From NCBI RefSeq assembly GCF_900112615.1, contig NZ_FOMK01000006.1, positions 1 to 64,000 on the forward strand: 64,000 bases of DNA, read 5' to 3'. Source of the stretch: Chitinophaga sp. CF118 (GTDB taxonomy: Bacteria > Bacteroidota > Bacteroidia > Chitinophagales > Chitinophagaceae). Both the position numbers and the translations under genes were made by a program. Below are positions 1-9,155 of this stretch, piece by piece; the stretch's first letter is position 1; each line of letters starts with the position of its first letter. The notes under the pieces are model-generated. The model saw nothing but the letters and a program-made list of their open reading frames with translations. It ran no database searches and was not told the DNA's origin.

Positions 1-1
1 A

Positions 2-40
2 CCAATTGCTTAGATGAGTAAACTCATCCAATCAATTGGC
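2..40. other. Imperfect inverted repeat (hairpin)
   Basis: CCAATTG at the left pairs with CAATTGG at the right, and inside it GATGAGT pairs with ACTCATC around a two-base AA centre. It could be a terminator for the leftward fragment at 75..413 or the end of a mobile element. There is no clear T-run, so a terminator role is only a guess. Confidence 0.3.
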
Positions 41-74
41 ACCTCTCAAAGCGAAGAAATACCAACTGCTGGTC

Positions 75-413
75 CTAACAATTGGGTACACCATAGTGTT
101 TATCTAACTCATTAGACGACTCAATCATTTGTAATCCAAAACATGGACTTTCAAAACAACTTCTTTTTATTCCTAAACCACTCGGAATATGCTCATCATT
201 AATCTTTATTAAATTAATAGGATTTGAGTTAAAACCCCATATAGGCAAAAAGGATGCAATTAAATATTCCTTATACAATCTATAAGCCCGGGCTGCCAAT
301 CGATTATACTTGCAAAAGTATAAATTCATATCGGAGGAATTTACCACAATAGGACGATTCATTGTATCAATGATATTATCTGGATCGAGTGTTTCTATTG
401 AATGTAAAAGCAC
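75..413 (-). pseudogene. HipA-like kinase N-terminal fragment
   Basis: This 112-residue leftward frame starts with an alternative GTG codon. It resembles the N-terminal lobe of stand-alone HipA-like kinases: a 'NRPIVV' strand, a short 'LYFCKYN' strand where the ATP-binding lysine lies, and a helix 'YKEYLIASFLPIWGF' matching the usual 'nEliaarLa..lgl' segment. Full proteins of this type are about 250 residues or more, so the catalytic lobe is missing. The frame closes at 75 and I could not follow it convincingly beyond the stop. It is AT-rich like the rest of the island. It could also be an intact small hypothetical protein; the HipA link is a family-level impression. Confidence 0.38.
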
Positions 414-1056
414 TTTTCGAGTTGTATTATTATTGTTTAAGTGTAAACTTAAATGTACTGAAAATCAATCATCATTCAATAAATTATTAAAATCATTTTA
501 CTCTTATTCCAAATTTAAGTATGATCCAATAATTTTAGTTTTTCATTATTCGAGCATTCTCCACATACATATGAACAAATCTCAACGTACATGCCATGAG
601 ACAAAATCAATGGAGTAATTCATAGCTTATTTCCAAAATTTTAAAAAAGCTTGTAAATACATTGTTTACAAGCGTTTTCTATGCCTACTATGGTATATTT
701 TCTAACCAAATAACGTTGATTGTCAGTAATTAAGTGCCTCAGACCTATGATTAATAAAAATTATTATTGTAAGACTTTGCTGAATAGAAAGACCTATTAG
801 CCAACAATGATAAATGAATGCTCTCTGGCTCCATTAGTTTGTTTAAGTTTTCAATGCATTTAATGCCAAAACTTTATGGAGTCTCCTCGCTAAGTTTGAC
901 AGGATTTGTCAAATAGTATGCCATAACGGCAGTTGGTGGCAGTTTATATTACAACAGATTAAATATCTGTCATTTATACAGCTCAATCTGTAGAGTTTAA
1001 AGAAATTTTAATAAGGCATAAAGGTTGTCGTTAGGCTTCCTAACTAAATTCCTCTT
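414..1056. other. Gene-free stretch before CBASS
   Basis: About 640 AT-rich bases with no frame I can support. It holds copy a of the five-member boundary repeat near 699 and presumably the CBASS promoter, but no consensus promoter stands out. Confidence 0.5.
699..732 (+). repeat. Module-boundary repeat, copy a
   Basis: Contains CTAACCAAATAACGTTGATT followed by GTCAGTAATT. It matches the consensus GAACCAAATGGTATTGATA plus GTTAGTGAATT seen also at 5580, 10044, 12016 and 14279, all in the same direction. This is the most diverged copy. It lies upstream of the CBASS operon. Confidence 0.5.
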
Positions 1057-1995
1057 ATGAGTAAGTATAAAAATGAGCACTTGGATTGCGTGCTAAAGTC
1101 CCATAAAATCGAGAACAATGAAACGCTGATGATTGCCTATCGTGCTAAAAGGGACGAAGTAAGAGAGCAATTAAAGGCCAAATATGCAGGAAGGATTTAT
1201 AGGGTGTTACATTCCGGCTCCTATAAGAAGTTTACGGGTATCAACATCAAATTTGATATGGACCTGGTAATTCCTTTTAGGAGAAACGAAGCAGGTACCC
1301 TGGAGGAACTATATAACGAGTTATTCACTTATTTCAACGAAGAGTACGGGAAAATAGACAGTTCACTGCGGTCTGTAAAAAGGCAGAAAGTAGCTATTGG
1401 GCTTGAATTTTATGTTGACGGAGAGATACTAGATCTGGATATTGTGCCCGGCCGCGAGATTGGTGACTACGAAAAGGATGGAGATCTTAACCTTTATTTA
1501 AACAATATTAACGGTGAGAAGGGGGCAACACTGAAGACCAATATCCAGAAGCAAATTGATAATATCAGTGGCAATAGCGAAGCGAGAGATGTCATTAAAC
1601 TTTTAAAGGTTTACAAAAGACAGAACAATGAGGCGATTAAGTCCTTTGTGATCGAGCTGATGGTTGTGAGGGCGCTTATCGGGTACAAAGGAGACGGCAA
1701 TATCTGGTCGAAACTGAAGCATACAATGACTTATTTCAAAGATTATATGACTACCGCCAGATTGGTCGACCCCGGAAATCAGAATAATATAGTAAGCGAT
1801 TCGCTTAGCGCTATCCAAAAAGAAGCAATTGCAAGTAGGTTTTCCAATGTTCTCCAGCAGATCGAGTCAGACGAAGCGCTTCTCAAAGTGTATTTCGCGG
1901 TAAATACAAAGTATCCATGCGAACCTAAAAGGAGTGCTTATGTAGTAAACGATAATACCAGAGCTGATACCTTAAATAACGAAGACTTTGGATAA
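1057..1995 (+). CDS. cdnA: CBASS CD-NTase (cyclic oligonucleotide synthase)
   Basis: This 312-residue protein is a cGAS/DncV-like nucleotidyltransferase, the phage-sensing enzyme of a CBASS system that makes a cyclic oligonucleotide second messenger. The signature is complete: G54-S55 in 'HSGSYKKFTG', the metal-binding pair D67-x-D69 in 'IKFDMDLVIPF', and a third acidic residue near D128 in 'LDLDIVPG'. The C-terminal half is helical, as in the family, and the length is typical. The stop codon overlaps the next gene by 8 bases. In type II CBASS the partner Cap2 attaches the C-terminus of this enzyme to a target; the end here is '..TLNNEDFG', so the terminal glycine expected at a conjugated tail is present. 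The product nucleotide cannot be told from sequence by eye. Confidence 0.93.
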   Translation: MSKYKNEHLDCVLKSHKIENNETLMIAYRAKRDEVREQLKAKYAGRIYRVLHSGSYKKFTGINIKFDMDLVIPFRRNEAGTLEELYNELFTYFNEEYGKIDSSLRSVKRQKVAIGLEFYVDGEILDLDIVPGREIGDYEKDGDLNLYLNNINGEKGATLKTNIQKQIDNISGNSEARDVIKLLKVYKRQNNEAIKSFVIELMVVRALIGYKGDGNIWSKLKHTMTYFKDYMTTARLVDPGNQNNIVSDSLSAIQKEAIASRFSNVLQQIESDEALLKVYFAVNTKYPCEPKRSAYVVNDNTRADTLNNEDFG

Positions 1996-3619
1996 GGATG
2001 CGCGCGACTTTATAAATGAGTATATAGCCTCACTTCCCTGGCTGACGATTATCGAGAGTGTAAACGACACGCTTGTCGAGGATAACTATGTAGGAAAAAT
2101 AGTTATTCAAAGTTTTAAGGGAGATGTCGAGATAATGATCACCATTCCTCAGGATTTCCCGCTAAAGGGTATCCAGTTCATGTGTATTGGAATAACTGGC
2201 TATCCACACCTGATGCCGAATGGGCTGCTATGCCTGAACGTAGCCCCAGCAGGTAACCTTGCCGGCGAGTTGCAAGAACACTTTAGTAAACTACGAACTT
2301 GGATGATGGACTACTATGAAAGTGGAAAGCAGGATGCTCATTTCGAGTATTACATATTTGATGCTGATCCAAAGATAACGTTTGTGTTTGAAGAGGATGG
2401 GCAAAAGACAAGGCCTGCTCACTGCTGCGGTCGCTTTAGTTATACAAGCCTTCGCCAACAAGAAATCAGTGATGAAAGGGTTTGGTTAGTCACTGGTATT
2501 GGCGATACCCCGTCACGTTTTTCTGCCACCTTTATGTCGTTTCATCAACCTACTTACGAGGGGCTGTATTTCCTTCTATCTAGGCCACCAATGATTAATG
2601 TAAACCAAGGGCTTACTGAATATGAGGATTTGCTTTTATTATTGACTGAAGAGCAAAAGGGATACTTTTTTTCGACTGCGGCATCAATTTCAATTAGGTC
2701 AGGTTATCAGACAGGCTGCATTGTAATAGTTGGCTACGAAATTCCGTCCCTGCAATCAGGTCTGCAAGAGTTACGATGGGAACCCTTTTTTATTTCATTA
2801 CAGGAGTATCCTTTGAAAAGGGATCCGATCACAGACGAAATAATAGTACGACCCAGTTCTGTAAGCAGGATCCATTGGTGCAAAGGTATCAATGCTTCTT
2901 ATGAAAGGATGTTTGGTCGTGGAAGGCTATGCTCTGAACTAACTAGCTCAAAAATTCTCGTTATGGGTGTAGGTGCCGTCGGCAGCCAACTGGCCCATTC
3001 ATTAGTACGAGGTGGTTGTCGTTATATTGACATTAGCGACAGTGATAAGATAGAACCAGGTAACATCTGCCGTTCAGCATATACGTTTGTTAAAACGGAC
3101 ATCCCCAAAGTCCAGGAGTTATTTAATCAATTAGTCGGCATATCACCACACCTAGAGATGCAGTTTAATATCGCAATAGAACCGATATTAGATTCAAACA
3201 AAGGTTATGAGAAGCTGAAAATGTATTTTTCAAAGTACGACTTCATATTTGACTGCACGACAAACAAGCATCTGTCTATCATGCTGGATGGCATGCAGCT
3301 GCCAGGTCGAATTATCAACCTATCGATTTCTAACATGGCCCGGCATATGGTGGTAATTACAGGAGTATCTCAGATCCATGTTTTAAAGAATAGAATTTAC
3401 AATAAGATCAGCCCGGACAAAAGAGAGCCATTTTATCCGGAAACCGGATGCTGGAGTCCTACGTTTGAAGCCTCCAATAGCGACATCGCTGCTCCACTCC
3501 ACTATGTAATTAACGAACTGAACTATCGTTTAGAGAAGCAATTGATCATAGCCAGCTTTATGATTGTACGTGAGGAGATGAATCATTCACTTGCATATGA
3601 ACTCACCTATGACCTATAG
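1988..3619 (+). CDS. cap2: CBASS Cap2, E2-E1 fusion conjugation enzyme
   Basis: A 543-residue ubiquitin-machinery-like protein that conjugates the CD-NTase C-terminus to targets and primes it for signalling. Residues 1 to about 130 form an E2-like domain with a candidate catalytic cysteine C82 in 'MPNGLLCLN'. From about 310 on comes a ThiF/E1 adenylation domain: the nucleotide-binding glycine motif 'VMGVGAVGSQLA', then 'DISDSDKIEPGNICR', then 'FIFDCTTNKH', and a crossover cysteine near C488 in 'ETGCWSPTF'. The start is a TTG inside the last codons of the CD-NTase gene (8-base overlap), consistent with translational coupling. No ATG lies nearby in frame. The domain order E2 then E1 agrees with type II CBASS. 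Confidence 0.92.
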   Translation: MDKDARDFINEYIASLPWLTIIESVNDTLVEDNYVGKIVIQSFKGDVEIMITIPQDFPLKGIQFMCIGITGYPHLMPNGLLCLNVAPAGNLAGELQEHFSKLRTWMMDYYESGKQDAHFEYYIFDADPKITFVFEEDGQKTRPAHCCGRFSYTSLRQQEISDERVWLVTGIGDTPSRFSATFMSFHQPTYEGLYFLLSRPPMINVNQGLTEYEDLLLLLTEEQKGYFFSTAASISIRSGYQTGCIVIVGYEIPSLQSGLQELRWEPFFISLQEYPLKRDPITDEIIVRPSSVSRIHWCKGINASYERMFGRGRLCSELTSSKILVMGVGAVGSQLAHSLVRGGCRYIDISDSDKIEPGNICRSAYTFVKTDIPKVQELFNQLVGISPHLEMQFNIAIEPILDSNKGYEKLKMYFSKYDFIFDCTTNKHLSIMLDGMQLPGRIINLSISNMARHMVVITGVSQIHVLKNRIYNKISPDKREPFYPETGCWSPTFEASNSDIAAPLHYVINELNYRLEKQLIIASFMIVREEMNHSLAYELTYDL

Positions 3620-4088
3620 AAAATACGAAACAACAGATGGGTTGCGAATACAACTATCTGAAGAAGTTTTCAAGAAGATTCAAGAACACTGCGTCAGACA
3701 TTATCCAAAGGAGTTTGGAGGCATATTTTATGGTAGCATTAACTCGAATACAGACACTGCGATGGTCGAGGACATCATTGTGTCAAAATGGTTTGTGAAT
3801 ACGACCGTGCTGTTCCGCCGAATTGCCTGGTATTTCAATTGGCGCTTGAAACAGATCCACCGGCGATCCAATGGGCAATTGTACTACATTGGCGAGTGGC
3901 ATACGCATCCGAATGCAGCGCCCTTTCCGAGTACAACTGATCTCAAGGCCATGTGTCGTATCGCAAACAATCCAAACATCAGAATCAAGACACCGATATT
4001 ATTGATCATCGGCTATGACGGCCGGCAGATCAATGAGTGCTTTTATATTTATTTAAACCAAAATCTTACTTCATATGCTCGTTTGTAG
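3597..4088 (+). CDS. cap3: CBASS Cap3, JAB/JAMM isopeptidase
   Basis: A zinc-dependent deconjugating peptidase that removes the CD-NTase from its conjugates and so tunes CBASS. The JAMM motif is complete: a catalytic glutamate in 'YPKEFGGIFYG', the pair H-x-H-P in 'GEWHTHPNAAPFPSTTD', then the serine and the metal-binding aspartate eight and eleven residues after the first histidine region. I start at the ATG at 3597, which overlaps the end of cap2 by 23 bases; a TTG at 3591 or an ATG at 3609 are also possible. The 3' end overlaps the next gene by 14 bases, so all four genes form one tight operon. Confidence 0.92.
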   Translation: MNSPMTYRKYETTDGLRIQLSEEVFKKIQEHCVRHYPKEFGGIFYGSINSNTDTAMVEDIIVSKWFVNTTVLFRRIAWYFNWRLKQIHRRSNGQLYYIGEWHTHPNAAPFPSTTDLKAMCRIANNPNIRIKTPILLIIGYDGRQINECFYIYLNQNLTSYARL

Positions 4089-4827
4089 AATACTATTAAT
4101 TGTATTTTTTTTCGTTGCTACTGGACATTTCGCTCAAGCGCTGGATTCGGCCATCCGTAATCGGTTAAGTAACATCGGAGACTCCATTGCACAAATACAA
4201 AGGCAATTGAATGATGTTGATCAGCATATCGACAGAAAAATATCAGACGAATTACATGATGCAAAAGATGAAATCGACGATACAATCAAGACTCATAATA
4301 TGATTGTGACTACTATCGGCGTAATTCTGGGGCTGGGTTTGTTAGGTGGACTTACCGCCGGGCGGGTTTGGGTTATTAAAATAATCAGGCAAGCAGTTGA
4401 AAATATTGTAGCTGGTCAAACCGCCACTATACAACAGTTGATCCATTCACAGAGTATTGAGAATCAAATGAAGGGGACTAAGAAGCTTGTCGTCATTTGC
4501 GGAGATCTACATGAAGGCGATGACACGGAAAAACTACTAAGAAAAATGGGCTTTAGACACATCACAGTCCTGCAGCAAGCAGCAGGCCTCGCTATTCCTC
4601 CAAATGACCTCATAATCATCACCAATCATCGCACGTCATTGACAGAGCCAGAGATCATTGCGATCGTCGACAATGGTGGTCCAGATGAGATCTTCATTTA
4701 TTATGGAGGACGATTAAACGGTACAACACCGGCGCATATTAACAAACTAAATTTTGCCAATAACCAGTATACACTTTATCACCATATTATTAATACGATG
4801 TCCTTCAAGCAGGTATTCAATGTATAA
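4075..4827 (+). CDS. Membrane-anchored CBASS effector candidate
   Basis: The 250-residue product begins with a hydrophobic signal-like segment 'LLIVFFFVATGHFAQA', followed by a charged, probably coiled-coil periplasmic stretch (residues about 25 to 80, 'IRNRLSNIGDSIAQIQRQ'). A strong transmembrane helix follows (about 81 to 105, 'TTIGVILGLGLLGGLTAGRV'), and then a cytoplasmic alpha/beta domain from about 140 on with hydrophobic strands 'KKLVVICG', 'HITVLQQ', 'DLIIITNHR' and 'DEIFIYYGG'. The last domain looks Rossmann-like or receiver/TIR-like and is the natural place for nucleotide sensing. The position after cap3 with a 14-base overlap argues that this is the death effector. I do not recognise it as one of the standard effectors such as a patatin, a nuclease or TIR-SAVED. 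Confidence 0.7.
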   Translation: MLVCRILLIVFFFVATGHFAQALDSAIRNRLSNIGDSIAQIQRQLNDVDQHIDRKISDELHDAKDEIDDTIKTHNMIVTTIGVILGLGLLGGLTAGRVWVIKIIRQAVENIVAGQTATIQQLIHSQSIENQMKGTKKLVVICGDLHEGDDTEKLLRKMGFRHITVLQQAAGLAIPPNDLIIITNHRTSLTEPEIIAIVDNGGPDEIFIYYGGRLNGTTPAHINKLNFANNQYTLYHHIINTMSFKQVFNV

Positions 4828-4851
4828 TCCTCGATCATAAGATAACAGTAA

Positions 4852-5529
4852 ATGGAAAGAGATATCTTAAAAGCCAGAAAATGCCTGGATGAGTTCTTGG
4901 ATAAGTGGCCACCAGAGAGAGTCACGAATATGAGCCTGGATGAATATGTCTCTGTTGAGGACCATGATACTTTTTGCTATTGGGTGGAGAGACGAACAAG
5001 GCCATTGGGAAGTATACACGGTAATACTTCTGAGAAATTCGGCGTTTTTCGTCGCGCGGATCCAGAGGAAAGAAAAGGTAAATTCCTGCACGATGACGTG
5101 TATTCCTGGAGGAAAGTAAAAGGAGCCAATCTGACGAGTGCTGACCAGGCCTTTAGAAAGATACATCAGGAGCTGCTGCTTGTTATAGAAGCTGCCACAA
5201 ATGGTGAGTTTGAAAAGATCGACTATCATGGCATGCTGATAGCATACGCGATACCAGAGGAATCATGTCCGCAAAGTTGCTTCTCCCAGGAGGAGATAGA
5301 ATGTTTGGAATCGCAAATTGAACAGCTGGAAGGTAAAACCGAAAAATTAAAGAACCCATATACATCCTCCGATTTGAAAAGATATATATGGGCTATAGCA
5401 AGATTAGGTGGCTGGAAAGGCTATCTCTCAGAACGAAAACCAGGTATCACTACCTTTTGGATGGGGCTGCAAAAATTTACAGCAGTCATGCAAGGCTGGA
5501 TTCTTTTTAGAAATGTGTCCACACGGTAG
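4852..5529 (+). pseudogene. Chimera: restriction-type N-domain joined to IS4 transposase tail
   Basis: Two unrelated parts share one open frame of 225 residues. Residues 1 to about 125 ('FLDKWPPERVTNMSLDEYVS', 'DTFCYWVERRTRPLGSIHG', 'KFGVFRR') resemble the N-terminal domain found in McrB-like AAA restriction proteins, which normally continue into a GTPase or ATPase. From about 133 ('CPQSCFSQEEIECLESQIEQ') to the end ('IWAIARLGGWKGYLSERKPG', 'ITTFWMGLQKFTAVMQGW') it matches the C-terminal end of IS4-family transposases. The junction is near 5240 to 5260. The simplest reading is a deletion that joined a truncated defence gene to a broken insertion sequence. The frame stays open and could be translated; it starts 24 bases after the CBASS effector. 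Confidence 0.65.
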
Positions 5530-5556
5530 CTCCTAGAGCGGGTTTATTATTTTTAT

Positions 5557-5610
5557 GTGCCCAGTAACGGAACGTTTTCGAACCAAATGGTATTGATAGT
5601 TAGTGAATTA
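5557..5610 (+). repeat. Module-boundary repeat, copy b (extended form)
   Basis: GTGCCCAGTAACGGAACGTT followed by TTCGAACCAAATGGTATTGA and TAGTTAGTGAATTA. The first 30 bases are shared with copy d at 11993 with few changes. GTGCCCAG and TTCGAACCA also occur in this order at the 3' end of the tRNA-Leu gene at 22028 (plus-strand reading). The copy sits just after the transposase tail and before the TIR gene. Confidence 0.6.
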
Positions 5611-5708
5611 GCGTTATTTAAATAGCATTAACTTGTAATTTCTACTATTTATTAAATCAAATCAAAGAAGCCATCTTATTTATTATGGGACAGCTTCAAT
5701 GGAGATTA

Positions 5709-8700
5709 TCAGTTGCTATTATTATCAACTTTATGCTCCATGATACGCTCAAAAATTTGTAATACATCCTTTGGTAATCCTGGATTATTGTATAGCGCAT
5801 CTCCTCTATTACTGTCTTTATTATCTATAATAAACCTTAAACATTCCTGTACGATATACCATGCCATGTTCTGATTACTAAAATCTGCGACCGGTTTGGC
5901 AGAATAGGGCAATGCACTATAATCTCCAAGATTGTTATGATTGGTTGTCCATCGGCAGAAATCCAAAATAATAGGAACAATCATAAAGTCCGGATTTTCA
6001 CTTTTACGTTTGAATGCTTTCTTTATCTCATATTCATGAATGTATTTAGTTTTCATGAAATTAGGGCTTACCATGAAACATACAATATCCGCATCATCAA
6101 AATGACTTTGAATTTCGAAATTCCATTCGCCTCCGGCACTCAGTTCGGTGCAGTACCAGGTCGTCACTTTCCCATCCAGCTTTAAGGCAGATAAATGTTC
6201 CTGGAATTTATTGACCATTCTTAAATCCTCTTTGGAATAAGAGATGAATATTTTTTTCATTTGGCCTTTTGATTTTTTAGGTAAAAATTTATTGAAGTCA
6301 AAGACAGATGTGGTTTTAGTAAGGATTATGTTTTCTGGTATTTCGCTAGTTCTGTGTACAGACGATAGTTTTATTTGCAGGATGTCGTTATCTACATTTT
6401 CTATCAGTTTACTCCAACTTGTATAAAAAACACCGTCAAGGCTTATATAAACGGAGAAATAGTCACTGGACCAGTCAATACCCTCATCATCAAAATCCGG
6501 CTTTTCTGTGTGTTCTTCGTGTATTGTTTTATGCTTGTCAAGGCGCAGGTGTAGTATGAAATCAATTACTTCTTTTTGTAATTGGAAGTTTTTACTTTTA
6601 ACATCTGAGTACAATTCAATACGTTCCATTTGCCTGTTGAAATTGATCATTAAGATCATTTCATCTTTTTCAAGCACGATTCCATCTTTCCAGAATAAAT
6701 ACTGTTTGACATATTTGCCCTGAACATATTTACCGTAATGGCTGAAGATTTTGAGCATGGCAACATTCATCAAGAAATTATCTGATTCAATGAATATATC
6801 CGGGAATAGGAATTGGTGCTGCTTAAAGAAGTTAACTAAGGTATGGGGTGGTTTTAGGTATTGTGGTACAAAGTAAATATTGGAACAATCAGGAATTTGA
6901 AATACCAGGTCGAAATTAATTAACAGATCGATTACTTCGTTGGTTGTAATACCTAAATCATTGTCTTTCACCTTTTGTTCAATCTCCTCTTTGGTGAGTT
7001 CCATACTTTTCTGCTCACCAAGGATATTTTTGTAAAGCAAATCTAAAAGTACTTGTGGTTTTACAAATACTCTGTCAGGGATAATTTTGTCGAAATAAAG
7101 TAACAATCCCATATTCCTGAATACGAGCATTGCAGTTTTTACTACCTCCTCTTCTTCTTGAGAATCGGCGATGTAACTTATGGGAACAGATGAGGTAGTA
7201 GCTTTTTTTATTTTATCATGGTAGTTTAAATAAGAAGAAGGATGTGTTCGTACTAATTTTTTGCCACTTTCTTCCAGAAGATCTAAAAAACCTCTTAATC
7301 TTTTTAGATGAAGCACACTAAAGCTGGTAAACTCAAAATTGAGGTTAGGGTATTTCTCTGTATATGCAAGTTGATTAAGTGCTGTTATACGATAATCATT
7401 CAAATCAATTTTGTTTTCGGCAACAATGACTTCAATTTTATTTCTCGCATCATTTGGAATGAGACGCTCAACACATCTGATCCAGTAAGATAAATCAAAG
7501 CAGATGTCAGGATTGTCTTTATCTCTTTGTACATCTTCCCTACTATAAAGTACGATGTGTAGGCCTCCTGGGCTAAAAAAAAGTTGGTGGGTGGCATGGA
7601 AGTATTCCTGGCCGCCAAAATCCCAAAAGTGCATAGTGATGTTGCTTTCACCAATACACAACTCTTTATATTGTATCCCGAAGGTGGTTTCGTTGTTTCT
7701 AGGTGGCGCTTTTGTTTCAAGGTATTCCAGCAGGTTTGATTTTCCTACATTAGGGTTCCCTAGCAGCAGAACTTTTACTTCATTAAAGCTAACCAGTTTA
7801 CCCGCCTTAAGACGATCTCTTATAGCTCTCCATCCAGCTGCGACGACTTCTTCAGGCAGGTCATTAAATACTTTATTACCAGATAAATAGACGTGCACCA
7901 GGCTTTCGATGTTCAGAATGTTATTCAGTGCTTCTTCTTCATCCAGATTATTCTCTTCAACATGAAGGGTATGTAACGTTTTTAAATTCTGTAATCCATC
8001 CAATGAAATCAAAGAATTGTTAGTTAGTAATAATCTTTTTAGTTGACTAAGATTCATCCTGCGACGAATCTTGCGAATCATATTATTACTTAAATCAAGG
8101 ATAGTTAATTTTGGTAAACCATTGGTGTCCCATGCCGATTTGGAATCGTCTTGAAATATATTTTCAATTAAATTTCCCTTTAGATCTAGAACTCCCAGAT
8201 TAATTAAACCCGGAAAGTCATCTATTTTATCAATAATATTATTACTTAAGTCAAGATACTTTAAGTTTTTATTATCCGCAAAATAAGCGGTATTCTCTAT
8301 TCTATTATCATTTAGAAAAAGTGTAACTAGTGCATGTAATTTGCCTAACCATTTTGTGTCTGAAATGTTGTTGTTGCCAAGATTAACCCAATTTAAATTT
8401 GGTGTATTTTCAAGCTGAAATACACTTTCAATATTATTTTCTTCGGCACTCAGATATTCTAATGACTTTAAATTTTCAATTCCATCCAGAGAAGATAGGT
8501 TATTGGCTTCAAAATTATTTTTTTTAAGAGCTGAATTATGTTTTATAAAATAAAGGCTTTCAATTTTGTTATATGAAAAGTCAATATGCGATAAATAGGG
8601 TAATTTCTGTAATAGGGAAAGGTCTGTAATATCCCACGGTTGGTCTGATGTACCACAGCAAATGATAGATTCTAATTTTATAAAGTGTAAAACACAGTTT

Positions 8701-9155
8701 GGAAGTTTAGACATTTTATTGGGTCTGCCCACATTTCTACTTTTCTCTTTTTCCAGGTTTGAATTGGGCTTCCGCCATATCGATGATAAGATAAACTTCT
8801 TAACATGACTACATGACTGTAGTTTTTTATCCAGTGCTCCATCTTCAATAAAATCGTTATCGACCAGACCACAATTCCCTAAATCTAAAATTGCTTCCTG
8901 TTCGATTTGGCATTGCTCAATAATTCTTAATGCTCTCTCTATATTAGCCGGTTTGTCGGAATACCTAACCCGGTCTTGGGGAAACTCAGCTTTAAGAGCA
9001 TTATACATTTTCTCGTTCAGTCTTGCATTAGGAGAACCATGATTTGACATGTCAAACCCCTTAGAATGAAGAAAGTCTATTAATGTTTTTTTACCAATAT
9101 TAAAATCTTTTGCAGCAGCAAGAAGTCTTGGGCCTGTAAATTTATTATCAGACAA
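5709..9155 (-). CDS. IF2N-like/LRR/Roc-COR/TIR immune-receptor-like protein
   Basis: A 1148-residue multidomain protein. Residues 1 to 60 ('RLLAAAKDFNIGKKTLIDFL', 'NARLNEKMYNALKAEF') resemble the small N-terminal domain of translation factor IF2. Residues about 150 to 440 are leucine-rich repeats of the SDS22 type ('LKYLDLSNNIIDKI', 'LTILDLSNNMIRKI'). A Roc GTPase domain follows, with P-loop GNPNVGKSN at 466 to 474, 'WDFGGQE' near 511 and 'ENKID' near 582, then a COR-like region. Residues 968 to about 1100 are a TIR domain ('KIFISYSKEDLRMV'), with a likely catalytic glutamate near 1043 in 'YIHEYEIKKAF'. The layout resembles NLR-like and bacterial Roco-TIR proteins, where the TIR would degrade NAD+ after sensing. 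It stands alone on the minus strand between two boundary repeats, so it is probably a self-contained defence gene. Confidence 0.88.
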   Translation of the reverse strand: MSDNKFTGPRLLAAAKDFNIGKKTLIDFLHSKGFDMSNHGSPNARLNEKMYNALKAEFPQDRVRYSDKPANIERALRIIEQCQIEQEAILDLGNCGLVDNDFIEDGALDKKLQSCSHVKKFILSSIWRKPNSNLEKEKSRNVGRPNKMSKLPNCVLHFIKLESIICCGTSDQPWDITDLSLLQKLPYLSHIDFSYNKIESLYFIKHNSALKKNNFEANNLSSLDGIENLKSLEYLSAEENNIESVFQLENTPNLNWVNLGNNNISDTKWLGKLHALVTLFLNDNRIENTAYFADNKNLKYLDLSNNIIDKIDDFPGLINLGVLDLKGNLIENIFQDDSKSAWDTNGLPKLTILDLSNNMIRKIRRRMNLSQLKRLLLTNNSLISLDGLQNLKTLHTLHVEENNLDEEEALNNILNIESLVHVYLSGNKVFNDLPEEVVAAGWRAIRDRLKAGKLVSFNEVKVLLLGNPNVGKSNLLEYLETKAPPRNNETTFGIQYKELCIGESNITMHFWDFGGQEYFHATHQLFFSPGGLHIVLYSREDVQRDKDNPDICFDLSYWIRCVERLIPNDARNKIEVIVAENKIDLNDYRITALNQLAYTEKYPNLNFEFTSFSVLHLKRLRGFLDLLEESGKKLVRTHPSSYLNYHDKIKKATTSSVPISYIADSQEEEEVVKTAMLVFRNMGLLLYFDKIIPDRVFVKPQVLLDLLYKNILGEQKSMELTKEEIEQKVKDNDLGITTNEVIDLLINFDLVFQIPDCSNIYFVPQYLKPPHTLVNFFKQHQFLFPDIFIESDNFLMNVAMLKIFSHYGKYVQGKYVKQYLFWKDGIVLEKDEMILMINFNRQMERIELYSDVKSKNFQLQKEVIDFILHLRLDKHKTIHEEHTEKPDFDDEGIDWSSDYFSVYISLDGVFYTSWSKLIENVDNDILQIKLSSVHRTSEIPENIILTKTTSVFDFNKFLPKKSKGQMKKIFISYSKEDLRMVNKFQEHLSALKLDGKVTTWYCTELSAGGEWNFEIQSHFDDADIVCFMVSPNFMKTKYIHEYEIKKAFKRKSENPDFMIVPIILDFCRWTTNHNNLGDYSALPYSAKPVADFSNQNMAWYIVQECLRFIIDNKDSNRGDALYNNPGLPKDVLQIFERIMEHKVDNNSN

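Noticed and set aside
310..618. Plus-strand 102-residue frame
   Set aside because: It lies antisense to the HipA-like fragment, has low-complexity AT-rich composition and no recognisable domain.
1025..1040. GTTAGGC before CBASS as an integron attC core
   Set aside because: Only a seven-base match without the paired inner and outer sites; gene orientations are mixed, unlike integron cassette arrays.
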